Of a stretch of 64,000 bases of DNA, positions 18,965 to 26,649 are shown in pieces; the stretch's first letter is position 1; every line of letters begins with the position of its first letter. Made by a program: the position numbers and the translations under genes. The notes under the pieces were generated by a model. The model saw only the letters and a program-made list of their open reading frames with translations, searched no databases and had not been told where the DNA came from. The stretch is from Rhizobium sp. Root1212 (lineage in GTDB: Bacteria > Pseudomonadota > Alphaproteobacteria > Rhizobiales > Rhizobiaceae): assembly GCF_001424985.1 (NCBI RefSeq), contig NZ_LMDA01000026.1, positions 62,001 through 126,000 of the forward strand. Reading direction: 5' to 3'.

Positions 18965-19444
18965 CTACTTCAAGCCGGCCTTGTCGAGGCCGTAGAGCTT
19001 GTCGGCGGAGCCGGGCACGGACTTGAAGGAGATGGAAGCGCGGTTCCAGGCGTTGATCGCCATGATCGAGAAGGTCAGGTCGGAAATTTCCTTGTCCGAA
19101 AGCACGCTGCGCACGCGCTCGAAAAGCGCATCGGGAATGCCGCCTTCCGGCAGCTTCGTCACCGCTTCGGTCCAGGCGAGGGCGGCGCGCTCGCGCGGCT
19201 CGAACAGGTTGGATTCGTGCCAGATGGCAACGTGGTAGAGGCGCAGTTCGCTTTCGCCGTGGATCTTGGCTTCCTTGACATGCATGTCGAGGCAGAAGGC
19301 GCAGCCGTTGAGCTGCGAAGCCCGGATGTTCACGAGGTCGCGGGTCTTCACGTCGATGACGCTGTTGTTCAGGGCGGCGGCGAGTTCGGACATCTTTCTG
19401 AAAAGTTCGGGGGAAAGCTGGGCGTAGTTCAGGCGCTGGGTCAT
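18965..19444 (-). CDS. AhpD-like carboxymuconolactone decarboxylase family protein
   Basis: A 159-residue alkylhydroperoxidase AhpD-like protein with the redox motif Cys48-Ala-Phe-Cys51 and His55 (GCAFCLDMH), plus the downstream AWTEAVTKLP helix typical of the family. Such proteins reduce peroxides or act on electrophilic metabolites. The promoter carries two palindromes related to the Rrf2 operator, so expression is probably derepressed under redox or NO stress. A true carboxymuconolactone decarboxylase role is unlikely because of the CxxC motif and context. Confidence 0.9.
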   Translation of the reverse strand: MTQRLNYAQLSPELFRKMSELAAALNNSVIDVKTRDLVNIRASQLNGCAFCLDMHVKEAKIHGESELRLYHVAIWHESNLFEPRERAALAWTEAVTKLPEGGIPDALFERVRSVLSDKEISDLTFSIMAINAWNRASISFKSVPGSADKLYGLDKAGLK

Positions 19445-19462
19445 GGCTGTTCTCCGTTAATT

Positions 19463-19481
19463 AAGGATATTTATTATCCTT
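19463..19481. promoter_or_regulatory. Rrf2-type operator upstream of the AhpD-like gene (site 1)
   Basis: AAGGATA-TTTAT-TATCCTT, a perfect 7+5+7 palindrome located 19 bp before the start codon at 19444 (minus strand). It has the same half-sites and spacing as the core of the operator at 17694-17728. Confidence 0.78.
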
Positions 19482-19483
19482 AT

Positions 19484-19498
19484 GGATATTTAATATCC
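19484..19498. promoter_or_regulatory. Rrf2-type operator upstream of the AhpD-like gene (site 2)
   Basis: GGATATTTAATATCC, a perfect 15-bp palindrome immediately next to site 1, sharing the GGATA/TATCC half-sites. Tandem sites suggest cooperative repression. Confidence 0.6.
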
Positions 19499-19645
19499 TT
19501 AATCGGAAAAATGTAAAGCCCCTTTGTCGGCGATCGTACGTTCCTGGATCTCGGGGTGGTTTTCGATGGAACCGGTCGAATACGGAAGCCGCCTGCCGTC
19601 GCTCGCCTCCGTGTTCGATGCATGGGCAGGCGCTTGGGACATCAT
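19499..19645 (-). CDS. Small unknown ORF overlapping the end of udgX
   Basis: A 48-codon frame starts MMSQAPAHASNTEASDGRRL and ends LHFSD. Its ATG overlaps the TGA of the udgX frame by 4 bp (ATGA), the arrangement of translationally coupled genes, and it fills most of the gap to the AhpD-like promoter. The product would be hydrophilic. I do not recognise it. It could be a real small protein or a chance frame. Confidence 0.35.
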   Translation of the reverse strand: MMSQAPAHASNTEASDGRRLPYSTGSIENHPEIQERTIADKGALHFSD

Positions 19646-20283
19646 TCTTCCAGAAAGGCCGCGATCTTTGCCAGATCGGAAACGAAGGCGGCGCGCTGGG
19701 TTCTGGCATCGTCCTTGTCGCGGATGCGCAGCAGATAGGAAGGATGGATGGTGACCAGAACGGAAGTGCCGTCTACGGCCTTCAGGATATGTCCGCGCTT
19801 TTCCATGAGGCCGATGCCGCGGCCCATCAGGGTATAGAGGGCGGTGGCGCCAAGGGCGACGATCATTTTTGGCTTCTGCAGGGCCAGTTCCCCGCCGAGC
19901 CACCACGCGCACCGCTGCACTTCGCCGGCATCGGGCCGCGCATGCAGCCGCCGCTTTCAGCGGCGCTCGAATTTGAAGTGCTTCACGGCATTGGTGATAT
20001 AGCAGGCCGACCGGTCGATGCCGGCCTCTTCAAGGCATTCGTCCAGGACCCGTCCGGCAGGCCCGACAAAGGGATGTCCAGCCACATCCTCCCGGTCTCC
20101 CGGCTGCTCGCCGACGAGCATCGCCGGCGCGTGCGGCCGGCCTTCGCCGAAGACGACCTGCGTCGCCTTCCGGTAAAGGTCGCAACGCCGGCACGCCTGC
20201 GCCTCGGCATGGAACGCCGCCACCGAACCGGCGTCGGCATGTTCCTCGCGAAAGGCGGGCGGGATCTTGGCCGGCGCTGTCAT
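19642..20283 (-). pseudogene. UdgX-like uracil-DNA glycosylase interrupted by an in-frame TGA
   Basis: One continuous frame of 214 codons encodes a UdgX/family 4-type uracil-DNA glycosylase, except that codon 109 is TGA (19959-19957). Upstream of the stop are the ACRRCDLY cysteine motif of the iron-sulfur site and the catalytic GEQPGDRED motif; downstream are KRRLH, equivalent to the KRRIH loop unique to UdgX, and the HPSYLLR motif. In homologues the residue between FERR and KRR is normally glycine, so GGA to TGA is one base change. The gene is therefore probably nonfunctional, read through, or affected by a sequencing error. Confidence 0.85.
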
Positions 20284-20313
20284 GTTTCGCCGCCGGCTTG
20301 TTCCGTTCGGGGA

Positions 20314-20514
20314 TCATTTTTGCCGGGCGAGCAGGGTGTGGTCATCTTCGATGATCTCGCGCAGCGTTTGCGTCACTTCGCTGCGACTCCAGCCGGCGCG
20401 CATGCCTTCCTCGATCAGCTGCTGGATCTTGCCTTCCAGCGCCTCGCGGCAATCGGCGGCGCGGCCGTCATAGTGGTTTTCCTGTTGCGGCGATTTTACC
20501 GGTTGCATGGGCAT
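20314..20514 (-). CDS. Small conserved-looking hypothetical protein
   Basis: A 66-residue acidic, helix-rich protein (for example ALEGKIQQLIEEGMRAGWSR, SEVTQTLREIIEDDHTLL) ending 30 bp before udgX on the same strand, so they may be cotranscribed. The start follows AGGAGATGCC. The amphipathic helices and sensible composition argue for a real gene. No domain was recognised and no function is proposed. Confidence 0.65.
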   Translation of the reverse strand: MPMQPVKSPQQENHYDGRAADCREALEGKIQQLIEEGMRAGWSRSEVTQTLREIIEDDHTLLARQK

Positions 20515-20655
20515 CTCCTCGTCAGGCCCGGAAGGGCGAGTGCGACGAAGGCTTACGAATGAAACGCCGATTTGTTCCCGAAGGCCGACGATTCACCCGA
20601 TGACGGAACCATCGCTACCGCCTGCCGTTTCCTCACGAACAGGAAGGAAGAGGCC

Positions 20656-20847
20656 ATGTCGATCAAAGATGATGCGCAATCCCCGCTGACGGAAGCCGAT
20701 GCGGCGCCGTCAAAGCCGGGCCAGAAGGCAGCCAAGCCCGCCGGCTCGAAGGGTGGAAAGCCCGGCAAGCACCGCCCGCAGCCCAACAAACCCGATCCGG
20801 AAGAAGTGCAGTATCCCGGTTATTTCAAAGGCCAAGGCAGCCTTTAA
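20656..20847 (+). CDS. Small Lys/Pro-rich disordered hypothetical protein
   Basis: A 63-residue protein dominated by Lys, Pro, Ala and Gly (KPGQKAAKPAGSKGGKPGKH), hence probably disordered and basic in the middle, ending PGYFKGQGSL. The ATG at 20656 is preceded by a very strong AGGAAGGAAGAGG ribosome binding site, which decides this start over an upstream one. Proteins of this style are common in rhizobia, but the function is unknown. It converges with the regulator at 20901. Confidence 0.65.
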   Translation: MSIKDDAQSPLTEADAAPSKPGQKAAKPAGSKGGKPGKHRPQPNKPDPEEVQYPGYFKGQGSL

Positions 20848-20900
20848 CCGGCCTTGAGGACAAGAGTTATACAGGCTTTCGCCTAAGTTCCATATACAAC

Positions 20901-21656
20901 TTAACGCTCCACCGGCCTGCCGCTGCCGCTTTCAAGGCGATAGCGGCTGCCGGGATAGACGAGCCGGGCGATCGAGACGATGCCGTGCGCCGACCAGGTG
21001 CGGCGGCGGATCGTCAGGCACGGCTCGGTCTTCTGGATCGTCAGCAGCTTGCATTCCCAGGCCTGCGGCAGCGCGGCCTCGACCACATGCTCCGAACCGG
21101 TCAGCGGCGCGACGGCCGAGAGATAGGCATTGGGCGTGATCGCCATGAAATCCTGGGCAAGATAATCGGGTGCGGCATCGGGGTGCACGTGCCGGTCCTC
21201 GATCTGCACCGGCACGCCGTTTTCGCTGTGCACGACCAGAGAATGGAAAACCGGCGCACCGAGGTCGAGTTCCAGCGCATCGGCAATCTCCGGCGGCGCC
21301 GTGATTTGCGCCAGCACCACCACGGTTGCCTCGTGAATATGGCCGCGCTCGGCGATTTCGTCGGCGATGTTGCGCACCTCGAACAGGGTGGAAGCCCCCT
21401 TGCGCTCGGCTACGAACGAGCCGACACCCTGAATGCGCACCAGTTCGCCCTCGCTGGCAAGCTCGCGCAGCGCCCGGTTGGCGGTCATCTTGCTGACGCC
21501 AAGCTCCAGCACCAGCTCGTTTTCGGAGGGAACGCGGTATTTGGGCGGCCATTCGCCGCTATGAATGCGATCGAGGATCACCTGCTTGACGCCGGCATAA
21601 AGGGGGCTTGCGTCGTTTTGCGCCAGTTCACGTCGCATCTCGCCGGAACGCTTCAT
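20901..21656 (-). CDS. GntR-family regulator of the HutC subfamily
   Basis: A 251-residue regulator with an N-terminal GntR winged helix (PSENELVLELGVSKMTANRA, about residues 43-62) and a C-terminal UTRA ligand-binding domain (FHSLVVHSENGVPVQIEDRH region). It resembles HutC, the repressor of histidine utilisation that senses urocanate. It is divergent from an amino acid ABC importer followed by an ammonia-lyase homologue, its likely targets. Because that lyase lacks the MIO triad, the inducer may not be urocanate but an analogous acrylate such as thiourocanate; this is inference. Confidence 0.88.
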   Translation of the reverse strand: MKRSGEMRRELAQNDASPLYAGVKQVILDRIHSGEWPPKYRVPSENELVLELGVSKMTANRALRELASEGELVRIQGVGSFVAERKGASTLFEVRNIADEIAERGHIHEATVVVLAQITAPPEIADALELDLGAPVFHSLVVHSENGVPVQIEDRHVHPDAAPDYLAQDFMAITPNAYLSAVAPLTGSEHVVEAALPQAWECKLLTIQKTEPCLTIRRRTWSAHGIVSIARLVYPGSRYRLESGSGRPVER

Positions 21657-21836
21657 TGCTTGCCCCTTATTCGTCGATTAACTTATGTTGGAAACCAACT
21701 TCCTCTTGCATATCACAAATTTTTTCATATGGTACCCTATACAACTTCCCGATCACGCTTCTCATAAGAACGGACGGGCAAGCCGGCGCAGATCGGCAGG
21801 GGTAATACATCGTTTTCAAAACTGAGAGGACCAACC
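21657..21836. promoter_or_regulatory. Divergent promoter region with candidate HutC-type sites
   Basis: The 180-bp AT-rich spacer has GTTGG-AAA-CCAAC inside a wider AACTT...AACTT context at about 21681-21702, and CTATACAACTT at 21738-21748. A related TATACAACTT with facing AAGTT lies at 20885-20902, just beyond the regulator's 3' end. HutC-subfamily sites often contain a GTATATAC-like core, so these are candidates only. Confidence 0.4.
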
Positions 21837-22679
21837 ATGAAATTCAATGCACTTCTCCTGACGGGAGCGCTTTCGCTTGCCGCCTTTGCCGCACCGGCCG
21901 CCGCCAAGGACTGGACATCGGCGACGATCACGCTGGAAGGCGCCTATGCGCCGTGGAACATGACCAATGCCGACGGCACGCTCGGCGGCTTCGAGCCCGA
22001 GCTGGCCAAGGTGCTCTGCGAGCGCGCCAAGATCGAATGCACGCTGGTCGCTTCCGACTGGGACGGCATGATCCCGGCGCTCAACGCCGGCAAGTTCGAC
22101 GTGATCATGGATGCGCTGTCGATCACCGAAGAGCGCAAGCAGATCATCGATTTCACCATTCCCTATGCCGCGACCCCGGCCGCCTTCGCAACCGCCAAGG
22201 ATAGCCCGCTGGCCAACGCTGCCGGCACCGGCGCCATCGTCAAGATGACGCCCGGCCAGACCGGCGTATCCGAAATCGACGCGCTGAAGGAAGCCTTCAA
22301 GGGCAAGACCATCGGTATCCAGGCGGCGACCGTCTACGCCAAGTTCATCTACGACAATTTCGGCTCGATCGCCGAAATCCGCGAATACAAGACCGGCGCC
22401 GACCGCGACCTCGACCTGCAGAACGGTCGTATCGACCTCGGCTTCGACGATGCCGTCTATTTCAACAACGCCTTCGCATCCGCCAACGACACGCTGGCCT
22501 TCACCGGTCCGGAAATCGTAGGCCCGATCTGGGGCGCGGGCGAAGGCCTCGGTGTCCGCAAGGCCGATCCGGAACTGCGCGACAAGCTCAGCGAAGCGAT
22601 CAAGTCGGCGCTTGCCGACGGAACCGTCAAGGAACTCTCCATGAAGTGGTTCAAGGTCGACGTCAGCCCGCAGGAATAA
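21837..22679 (+). CDS. Polar amino acid ABC transporter substrate-binding protein
   Basis: A 280-residue SBP_bac_3 family protein with a Sec signal peptide (cleavage after AAPAAA, about residue 23). The mature protein starts with the ITLEGAYAPWN strand and contains the GFEPELAKVLC and RKQIIDFTIPY segments typical of HisJ/ArtJ/LAO-type proteins. It would capture a cationic or aromatic amino acid-like ligand in the periplasm for the permeases downstream. Ligand identity is unknown. It is the first gene of the operon controlled by the divergent HutC-like regulator. Confidence 0.9.
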   Translation: MKFNALLLTGALSLAAFAAPAAAKDWTSATITLEGAYAPWNMTNADGTLGGFEPELAKVLCERAKIECTLVASDWDGMIPALNAGKFDVIMDALSITEERKQIIDFTIPYAATPAAFATAKDSPLANAAGTGAIVKMTPGQTGVSEIDALKEAFKGKTIGIQAATVYAKFIYDNFGSIAEIREYKTGADRDLDLQNGRIDLGFDDAVYFNNAFASANDTLAFTGPEIVGPIWGAGEGLGVRKADPELRDKLSEAIKSALADGTVKELSMKWFKVDVSPQE

Positions 22680-22748
22680 GGACTACCGTTTGGGCAGCTG
22701 CCGGCTAATCGCCGGCGGCTGCGTTCGGCTATTCCTGGCGATCGGAAA

Positions 22749-22870
22749 GACCCCTCCCCAACCCTCCCCACAAGGGGGAGGAAGCCCTGCGGAGCAAGCT
22801 TTGACCCCGAAGGTCCGGCACCCTCGATAAGCTCCCTCCCCCTTGTGGGGAGGGTTGGGGAGGGGTCTTT
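22749..22870. repeat. Intergenic repeat, family C (copy 1)
   Basis: A 122-bp inverted-repeat element. The outer arms GACCCCTCCCCAACCCTCCC and GGGAGGGTTGGGGAGGGGTC pair over about 30 bp around an interior of roughly 55 bp. A diverged second copy is at 52756-52876. It lies between the binding protein and permease genes and could fold in the mRNA to raise the binding protein's share. Confidence 0.85.
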
Positions 22871-22928
22871 CCGCCCACGCATTCACATCCTGACGTCACA
22901 ACATCCGCCACGACGGGGAACGGACGCA

Positions 22929-23654
22929 ATGGCAACCTTGGAACTCCTGGGCTTCGGCTCGACCGGATGGGGAGCGCTGCTCCTGGTGGCGACGCTGATG
23001 ACGCTGGCCGTCACGGCAACGGCGCTGGCAATCGGCGCCGTCTTCGGCGCGATCGTCGCGTCGGCAAAGCTTTCCGGCAATCTCATTCTGGTCACGCTCG
23101 GCAATATCTACACGACCGTCTTTCGCGGCGTGCCGGAACTGCTGATCATCTATCTCATCTATTTCGGCGGCTCCTCCGCCATCACCTCGATCGGTAACTG
23201 GATGGGCTATGAGGGCTTCCTCGGCCTACCGTCCTTCGCCTCCGGCGCGCTCGCCGTCGGCATCATCTCCGGTGCCTATCAGGCGGAAGTCTATCGCGGC
23301 GCCTATCTCGCCATCGCCAAGGGCGAGCTGGAGGCGGCCTCCGCCATCGGCATGTCGCGGGCGATGCGCGTGCGACGGATCATCATGCCGCAGGTGCTGC
23401 GCTTCGCCATTCCCGGCCTCGGCAACGTCTGGCAGCTCAGCCTCAAGGATTCGGCGCTGATCTCCGTCACCGGCCTTGCCGAGCTGATGCGCACCAGCCA
23501 GGTCGCAGCCGGCTCGACGCGGCAATATTTTCTGTTCTTCATCGTCGGCGGCCTGCTCTACCTCATCCTGACCAGCCTGTCGGATCGCATCTTTAACCGC
23601 GCCGAGCGGCGCGCAAACCGCAGCATGCCGGCTTCGGCCATGGGCCAGGCATAG
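22929..23654 (+). CDS. Amino acid ABC transporter permease (HisQ type)
   Basis: A 241-residue inner-membrane permease of the His/Glu/Gln family with about five membrane helices. The ATPase-contact loop (EAA motif) appears as ELEAASAIGMSRAMRVRRII. Start at 22929 was preferred because membrane-domain homology begins there; the upstream in-frame extension runs through a family C repeat. It forms the channel with the permease encoded 9 bp downstream. Confidence 0.88.
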   Translation: MATLELLGFGSTGWGALLLVATLMTLAVTATALAIGAVFGAIVASAKLSGNLILVTLGNIYTTVFRGVPELLIIYLIYFGGSSAITSIGNWMGYEGFLGLPSFASGALAVGIISGAYQAEVYRGAYLAIAKGELEAASAIGMSRAMRVRRIIMPQVLRFAIPGLGNVWQLSLKDSALISVTGLAELMRTSQVAAGSTRQYFLFFIVGGLLYLILTSLSDRIFNRAERRANRSMPASAMGQA

Positions 23655-23663
23655 GAGCGCCGG

Positions 23664-24362
23664 ATGGATTTCGCCTTTCTCTTCTCCAGCATGGCAACGC
23701 TGCTTGCGGCGGTGCCGACGACGCTGATCCTGTTTTCGCTGTCGGTGCTGTGCGGCGGCCTGCTGGGGCTGTTGATCGTCACCATGCGCGTCAGCGGCAA
23801 TCCGGTCCTTCGCAACTTCGCCAAGGGCTATATTTTCGTCTTCCGCGGCTCGCCGCTGATGATCCAGATGTTCCTGGTGTTTTACGGCCTCGGCCAGTTC
23901 GGCTTCATCCGCTATTCCTTCCTCTGGCCGTTCCTGCGCGAGCCGATGGTCTGCGCCATCCTGTCCTTGGCGCTCTGCACGGCGGGCTATAGTGCGGAAA
24001 TCTTCCGCAGCGGCATCCGCGCGGTGTCGCCGAAGGAAATCGAAGCGGGCCGCGCCATCGGCATGTCCGGCTTCCTGCTGGTGCGCCGCATCATCGCGCC
24101 CATCGCCTTCCGTCATGCGCTGCCGGCCTATTCGACCGAAATCGTGCTGATGATGAAGTCGACGGCGCTCGCCAGCCTCGTTACCGTCTGGGAAGTGACC
24201 GGCGTCGCCCAGCGGCTGATCTCCCAGACCTATCGCACCATGGAAGTCTTCCTCTGTGCGGCGGTCATCTATCTCGTTTTGAATTTCATCATCCTGCAGG
24301 CCATGGCCCTGCTTGAATATTCGCTTTCCCGCCATCGCCGCCCCGCCCCCTCGGCCGCTTAA
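23664..24362 (+). CDS. Amino acid ABC transporter permease (HisM type)
   Basis: A 232-residue partner permease with the EAA loop [20 protein letters not shown] and about five hydrophobic segments. It begins 9 bp after the preceding permease gene, with a GGAGCG ribosome binding site, and is followed 14 bp later by the ATPase. The two permeases are of different length and sequence, giving the heterodimer usual for HisQM-type importers. Confidence 0.9.
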   Translation: MDFAFLFSSMATLLAAVPTTLILFSLSVLCGGLLGLLIVTMRVSGNPVLRNFAKGYIFVFRGSPLMIQMFLVFYGLGQFGFIRYSFLWPFLREPMVCAILSLALCTAGYSAEIFRSGIRAVSPKEIEAGRAIGMSGFLLVRRIIAPIAFRHALPAYSTEIVLMMKSTALASLVTVWEVTGVAQRLISQTYRTMEVFLCAAVIYLVLNFIILQAMALLEYSLSRHRRPAPSAA

Positions 24363-24376
24363 GGATTGGAGCACCC

Positions 24377-25153
24377 ATGCCCGGCGTTACACGACTTTCG
24401 GTTCGCAATATCCGCAAGAGCTTTGGCACCCACGAGGTTCTGCGCGGCATCTCGCTCGATGCGCAGGATGGTGATGTCATCTCGCTGCTCGGGGCCTCCG
24501 GCTCCGGCAAGTCCACCTTCCTGCGCTGCATCAATCTGCTGGAAACCGCGACCGACGGCGATATCTTCGTCGATGGCGAGCAGATCCGTATGGTCCACAA
24601 GAACGGCAGGAGCCATCCTGCCAGCCAGAAGCAGGTCGATCATATCCGCTCCGAACTCGGCATGGTGTTTCAGAGTTTCAATCTCTGGTCCCACATGACC
24701 ATCCTCGAAAACATCATCGAGGGGCCGATGCACGTACTGAAGCGCCCGAAGGCGGAGTGCATCGCCGAAGCCGAAGCGCTGCTTGAAAAGGTCGGCATCG
24801 CCGGCAAGCGTGATGCCTATCCCGCCCATCTGTCCGGCGGCCAGCAGCAGCGCGTGGCGATTGCCCGCGCGCTCGCCATGAAACCGAAGGTGATGTTGTT
24901 CGACGAGCCAACCTCGGCGCTCGACCCGGAACTGGTCGGCGAAGTGCTGCGCGTCATGCGGGCGCTCGCCGAAGAAGGCATGACCATGCTGGTCGTCACC
25001 CACGAAATGAGCTTTGCCCGCAATGTCTCCAACCGGGTGGTCTTCATGAAAGAAGGTCTGGTCGAAAGCAGCGGCGCGCCGGAAGATATGTTCGGCAGCG
25101 GCGCAAGCCCGGCCTTCCGCCAGTTCATCGGAAATTTCGGAAACGGCCAATGA
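24377..25153 (+). CDS. Amino acid ABC transporter ATPase (HisP type)
   Basis: A 258-residue ATP-binding subunit with Walker [10 protein letters not shown] (about residues 35-43), a Q-loop ([10 protein letters not shown]), signature [15 protein letters not shown], Walker [13 protein letters not shown] and the switch histidine in VVTHEM. Length and sequence match HisP/GlnQ-type subunits. Its stop overlaps the start of the ammonia-lyase homologue by 4 bp (ATGA), linking uptake tightly to the catabolic enzyme. Confidence 0.93.
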   Translation: MPGVTRLSVRNIRKSFGTHEVLRGISLDAQDGDVISLLGASGSGKSTFLRCINLLETATDGDIFVDGEQIRMVHKNGRSHPASQKQVDHIRSELGMVFQSFNLWSHMTILENIIEGPMHVLKRPKAECIAEAEALLEKVGIAGKRDAYPAHLSGGQQQRVAIARALAMKPKVMLFDEPTSALDPELVGEVLRVMRALAEEGMTMLVVTHEMSFARNVSNRVVFMKEGLVESSGAPEDMFGSGASPAFRQFIGNFGNGQ

Positions 25154-26649
25154 GCATCACTCTTGAAAAAGGCCTTTCCTGGCGAGACGTCGCCGATGTC
25201 GGGAAAGGGGAGGCGCTTGCGCTTTCGGATGCCGCCTGGTCGCGGGTCGAGACGGCAAGCCGCATCGTCGAACGCCTCGTCGAGACCGGCGTTCGGGCCT
25301 ACGGCATCAACACCGGCGTCGGCGCGCTGTCGGATACGGTCATCGACCGCGCCTCCCAGAGCCGGCTGTCGCGCAATATCATCCTCAGCCACGCCTGCGG
25401 CGTCGGCCCGCTCTTGCCGGCCGGCTCCGTGCGCTCGATCATCGCCGCCCAGATCGCCAATTTCGCCCACGGCCATTCCGGCGTGCGGCCGCAGATCATC
25501 CGTCATCTCACCGCCTTTCTGGAGCAGGATTGCATCCCGGATGTGCCCTCGCGCGGCTCGGCCGGCTATCTCACCCACAATGCCCACACGGCGCTGGTGC
25601 TGATCGGCGAAGGCAGCGCCACGGTGAAGGGCAAGCGCATGACCGGCCGCGAGGCGCTGGCCGCCATCGGCCTTGAACCGCTGGTGCTCGGCGCCAAGGA
25701 GGGCTTGAGCCTCGTTAACGGCACCGCCTGCGCCACCGGCCTTTCCGCCCTTGCTTTGGCACGGGCTGAACGCATCCTCGACTGGGCCGATGCCATCGCG
25801 CCTCTGACGCTGGAAGCTGTTGGCTGCCAGATGGCCGCGTTCGACGAAGCCGTGCTGGCGCTGCGCCCATCACCGGGCATCGCCAAGGTCGGCGCGCGGC
25901 TGCGCGCCCGCTTGCAGGGCAGCGGCCTGATCGCTGCCGCCATCGGCAAGCGCACGCAGGATGCGCTCAGCCTGCGCTCCGTTCCCCACGCCCATGGCGC
26001 GGCCTGGGATGTATTCGAACAATCCGCCGTCGTTGTCGACCGCGAGCTTGCCTCCGTCACCGACAACCCCGCCGTCTCCGGCACGCCGGAAGCGCCTGTC
26101 GTGTCTTCGGAAGCCCACGCGGTTGCCCCGGCGCTGGCCTTGGCAGTCGATAGCCTCGCCATCGCCATCGCCCAGATCGCGGCCATGAGCGAACGGCGCA
26201 TGGACCGGCTGGTCAACCCGCTGGTCAGCGGCCTGCCGCCGTTCCTTGCCAGCGATGCCGGCAGCCATTCCGGCTTCATGATCGCGCAGTACACCGCAGC
26301 CGCCCTTGCCAACGACAACCGCCGCCTTGCCGCACCGGCTTCGCTCGATGGCGGCGTCACCTCGGGTCTGCAGGAGGATTTCCTCGCCCATCCGACGGCC
26401 GCGGCCAACAAGCTGCTGTCGATCCTCGACAATGCCGAATACATCCTCGCCATCGAGCTGATGGCGGCGGCGCAGGCGCAGGATGTGATCGCCGCCTCCG
26501 CCACAAGGGCGCGCGGCACGGACGCCATCCAGAGACTGGTGCGCTCGCGGGTTTCCCATTATGACGATGACCGGCCGCTTCATGCGGATATGGAAACCTT
26601 GCGCCGGCTGATCGCCGAACACGCGCCACCGGAAATCGATCATGTCTGA
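25150..26649 (+). CDS. Histidine ammonia-lyase family protein lacking the MIO-forming Ala-Ser-Gly triad
   Basis: A 499-residue member of the aromatic amino acid lyase family, about the length of HutH (about 510). Tyr51 in YGINTGVG, His81 in SHACGVG, Asn190 in LVNGT, Gln270, Arg276 and Glu409 in LQEDF correspond to Pseudomonas putida HutH Tyr53, His83, Asn195, Gln277, Arg283 and Glu414. However GSVGASGDLAPLAH is replaced by [11 protein letters not shown] (residues 136-146): the Ala-Ser-Gly that cyclises to MIO is gone, and the numbering offset changes by exactly three there. The Tyr280 and Phe329 positions are also changed (Leu273, Ala322). Ergothionase is a known MIO-less family member that eliminates trimethylamine from ergothioneine, so a trimethylammonium or other good-leaving-group substrate is plausible. 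Classical histidase activity is unlikely. Confidence 0.85.
   Translation: MSITLEKGLSWRDVADVGKGEALALSDAAWSRVETASRIVERLVETGVRAYGINTGVGALSDTVIDRASQSRLSRNIILSHACGVGPLLPAGSVRSIIAAQIANFAHGHSGVRPQIIRHLTAFLEQDCIPDVPSRGSAGYLTHNAHTALVLIGEGSATVKGKRMTGREALAAIGLEPLVLGAKEGLSLVNGTACATGLSALALARAERILDWADAIAPLTLEAVGCQMAAFDEAVLALRPSPGIAKVGARLRARLQGSGLIAAAIGKRTQDALSLRSVPHAHGAAWDVFEQSAVVVDRELASVTDNPAVSGTPEAPVVSSEAHAVAPALALAVDSLAIAIAQIAAMSERRMDRLVNPLVSGLPPFLASDAGSHSGFMIAQYTAAALANDNRRLAAPASLDGGVTSGLQEDFLAHPTAAANKLLSILDNAEYILAIELMAAAQAQDVIAASATRARGTDAIQRLVRSRVSHYDDDRPLHADMETLRRLIAEHAPPEIDHV

Noticed and set aside
19957-20283. Interpreting the udgX region as a frameshift.
   Set aside because: The same frame continues on both sides; only a single TGA codon interrupts it.
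25150-26649. Calling this gene plain hutH.
   Set aside because: The MIO-forming Ala-Ser-Gly is absent and no other hut gene follows; a family-level call is safer.
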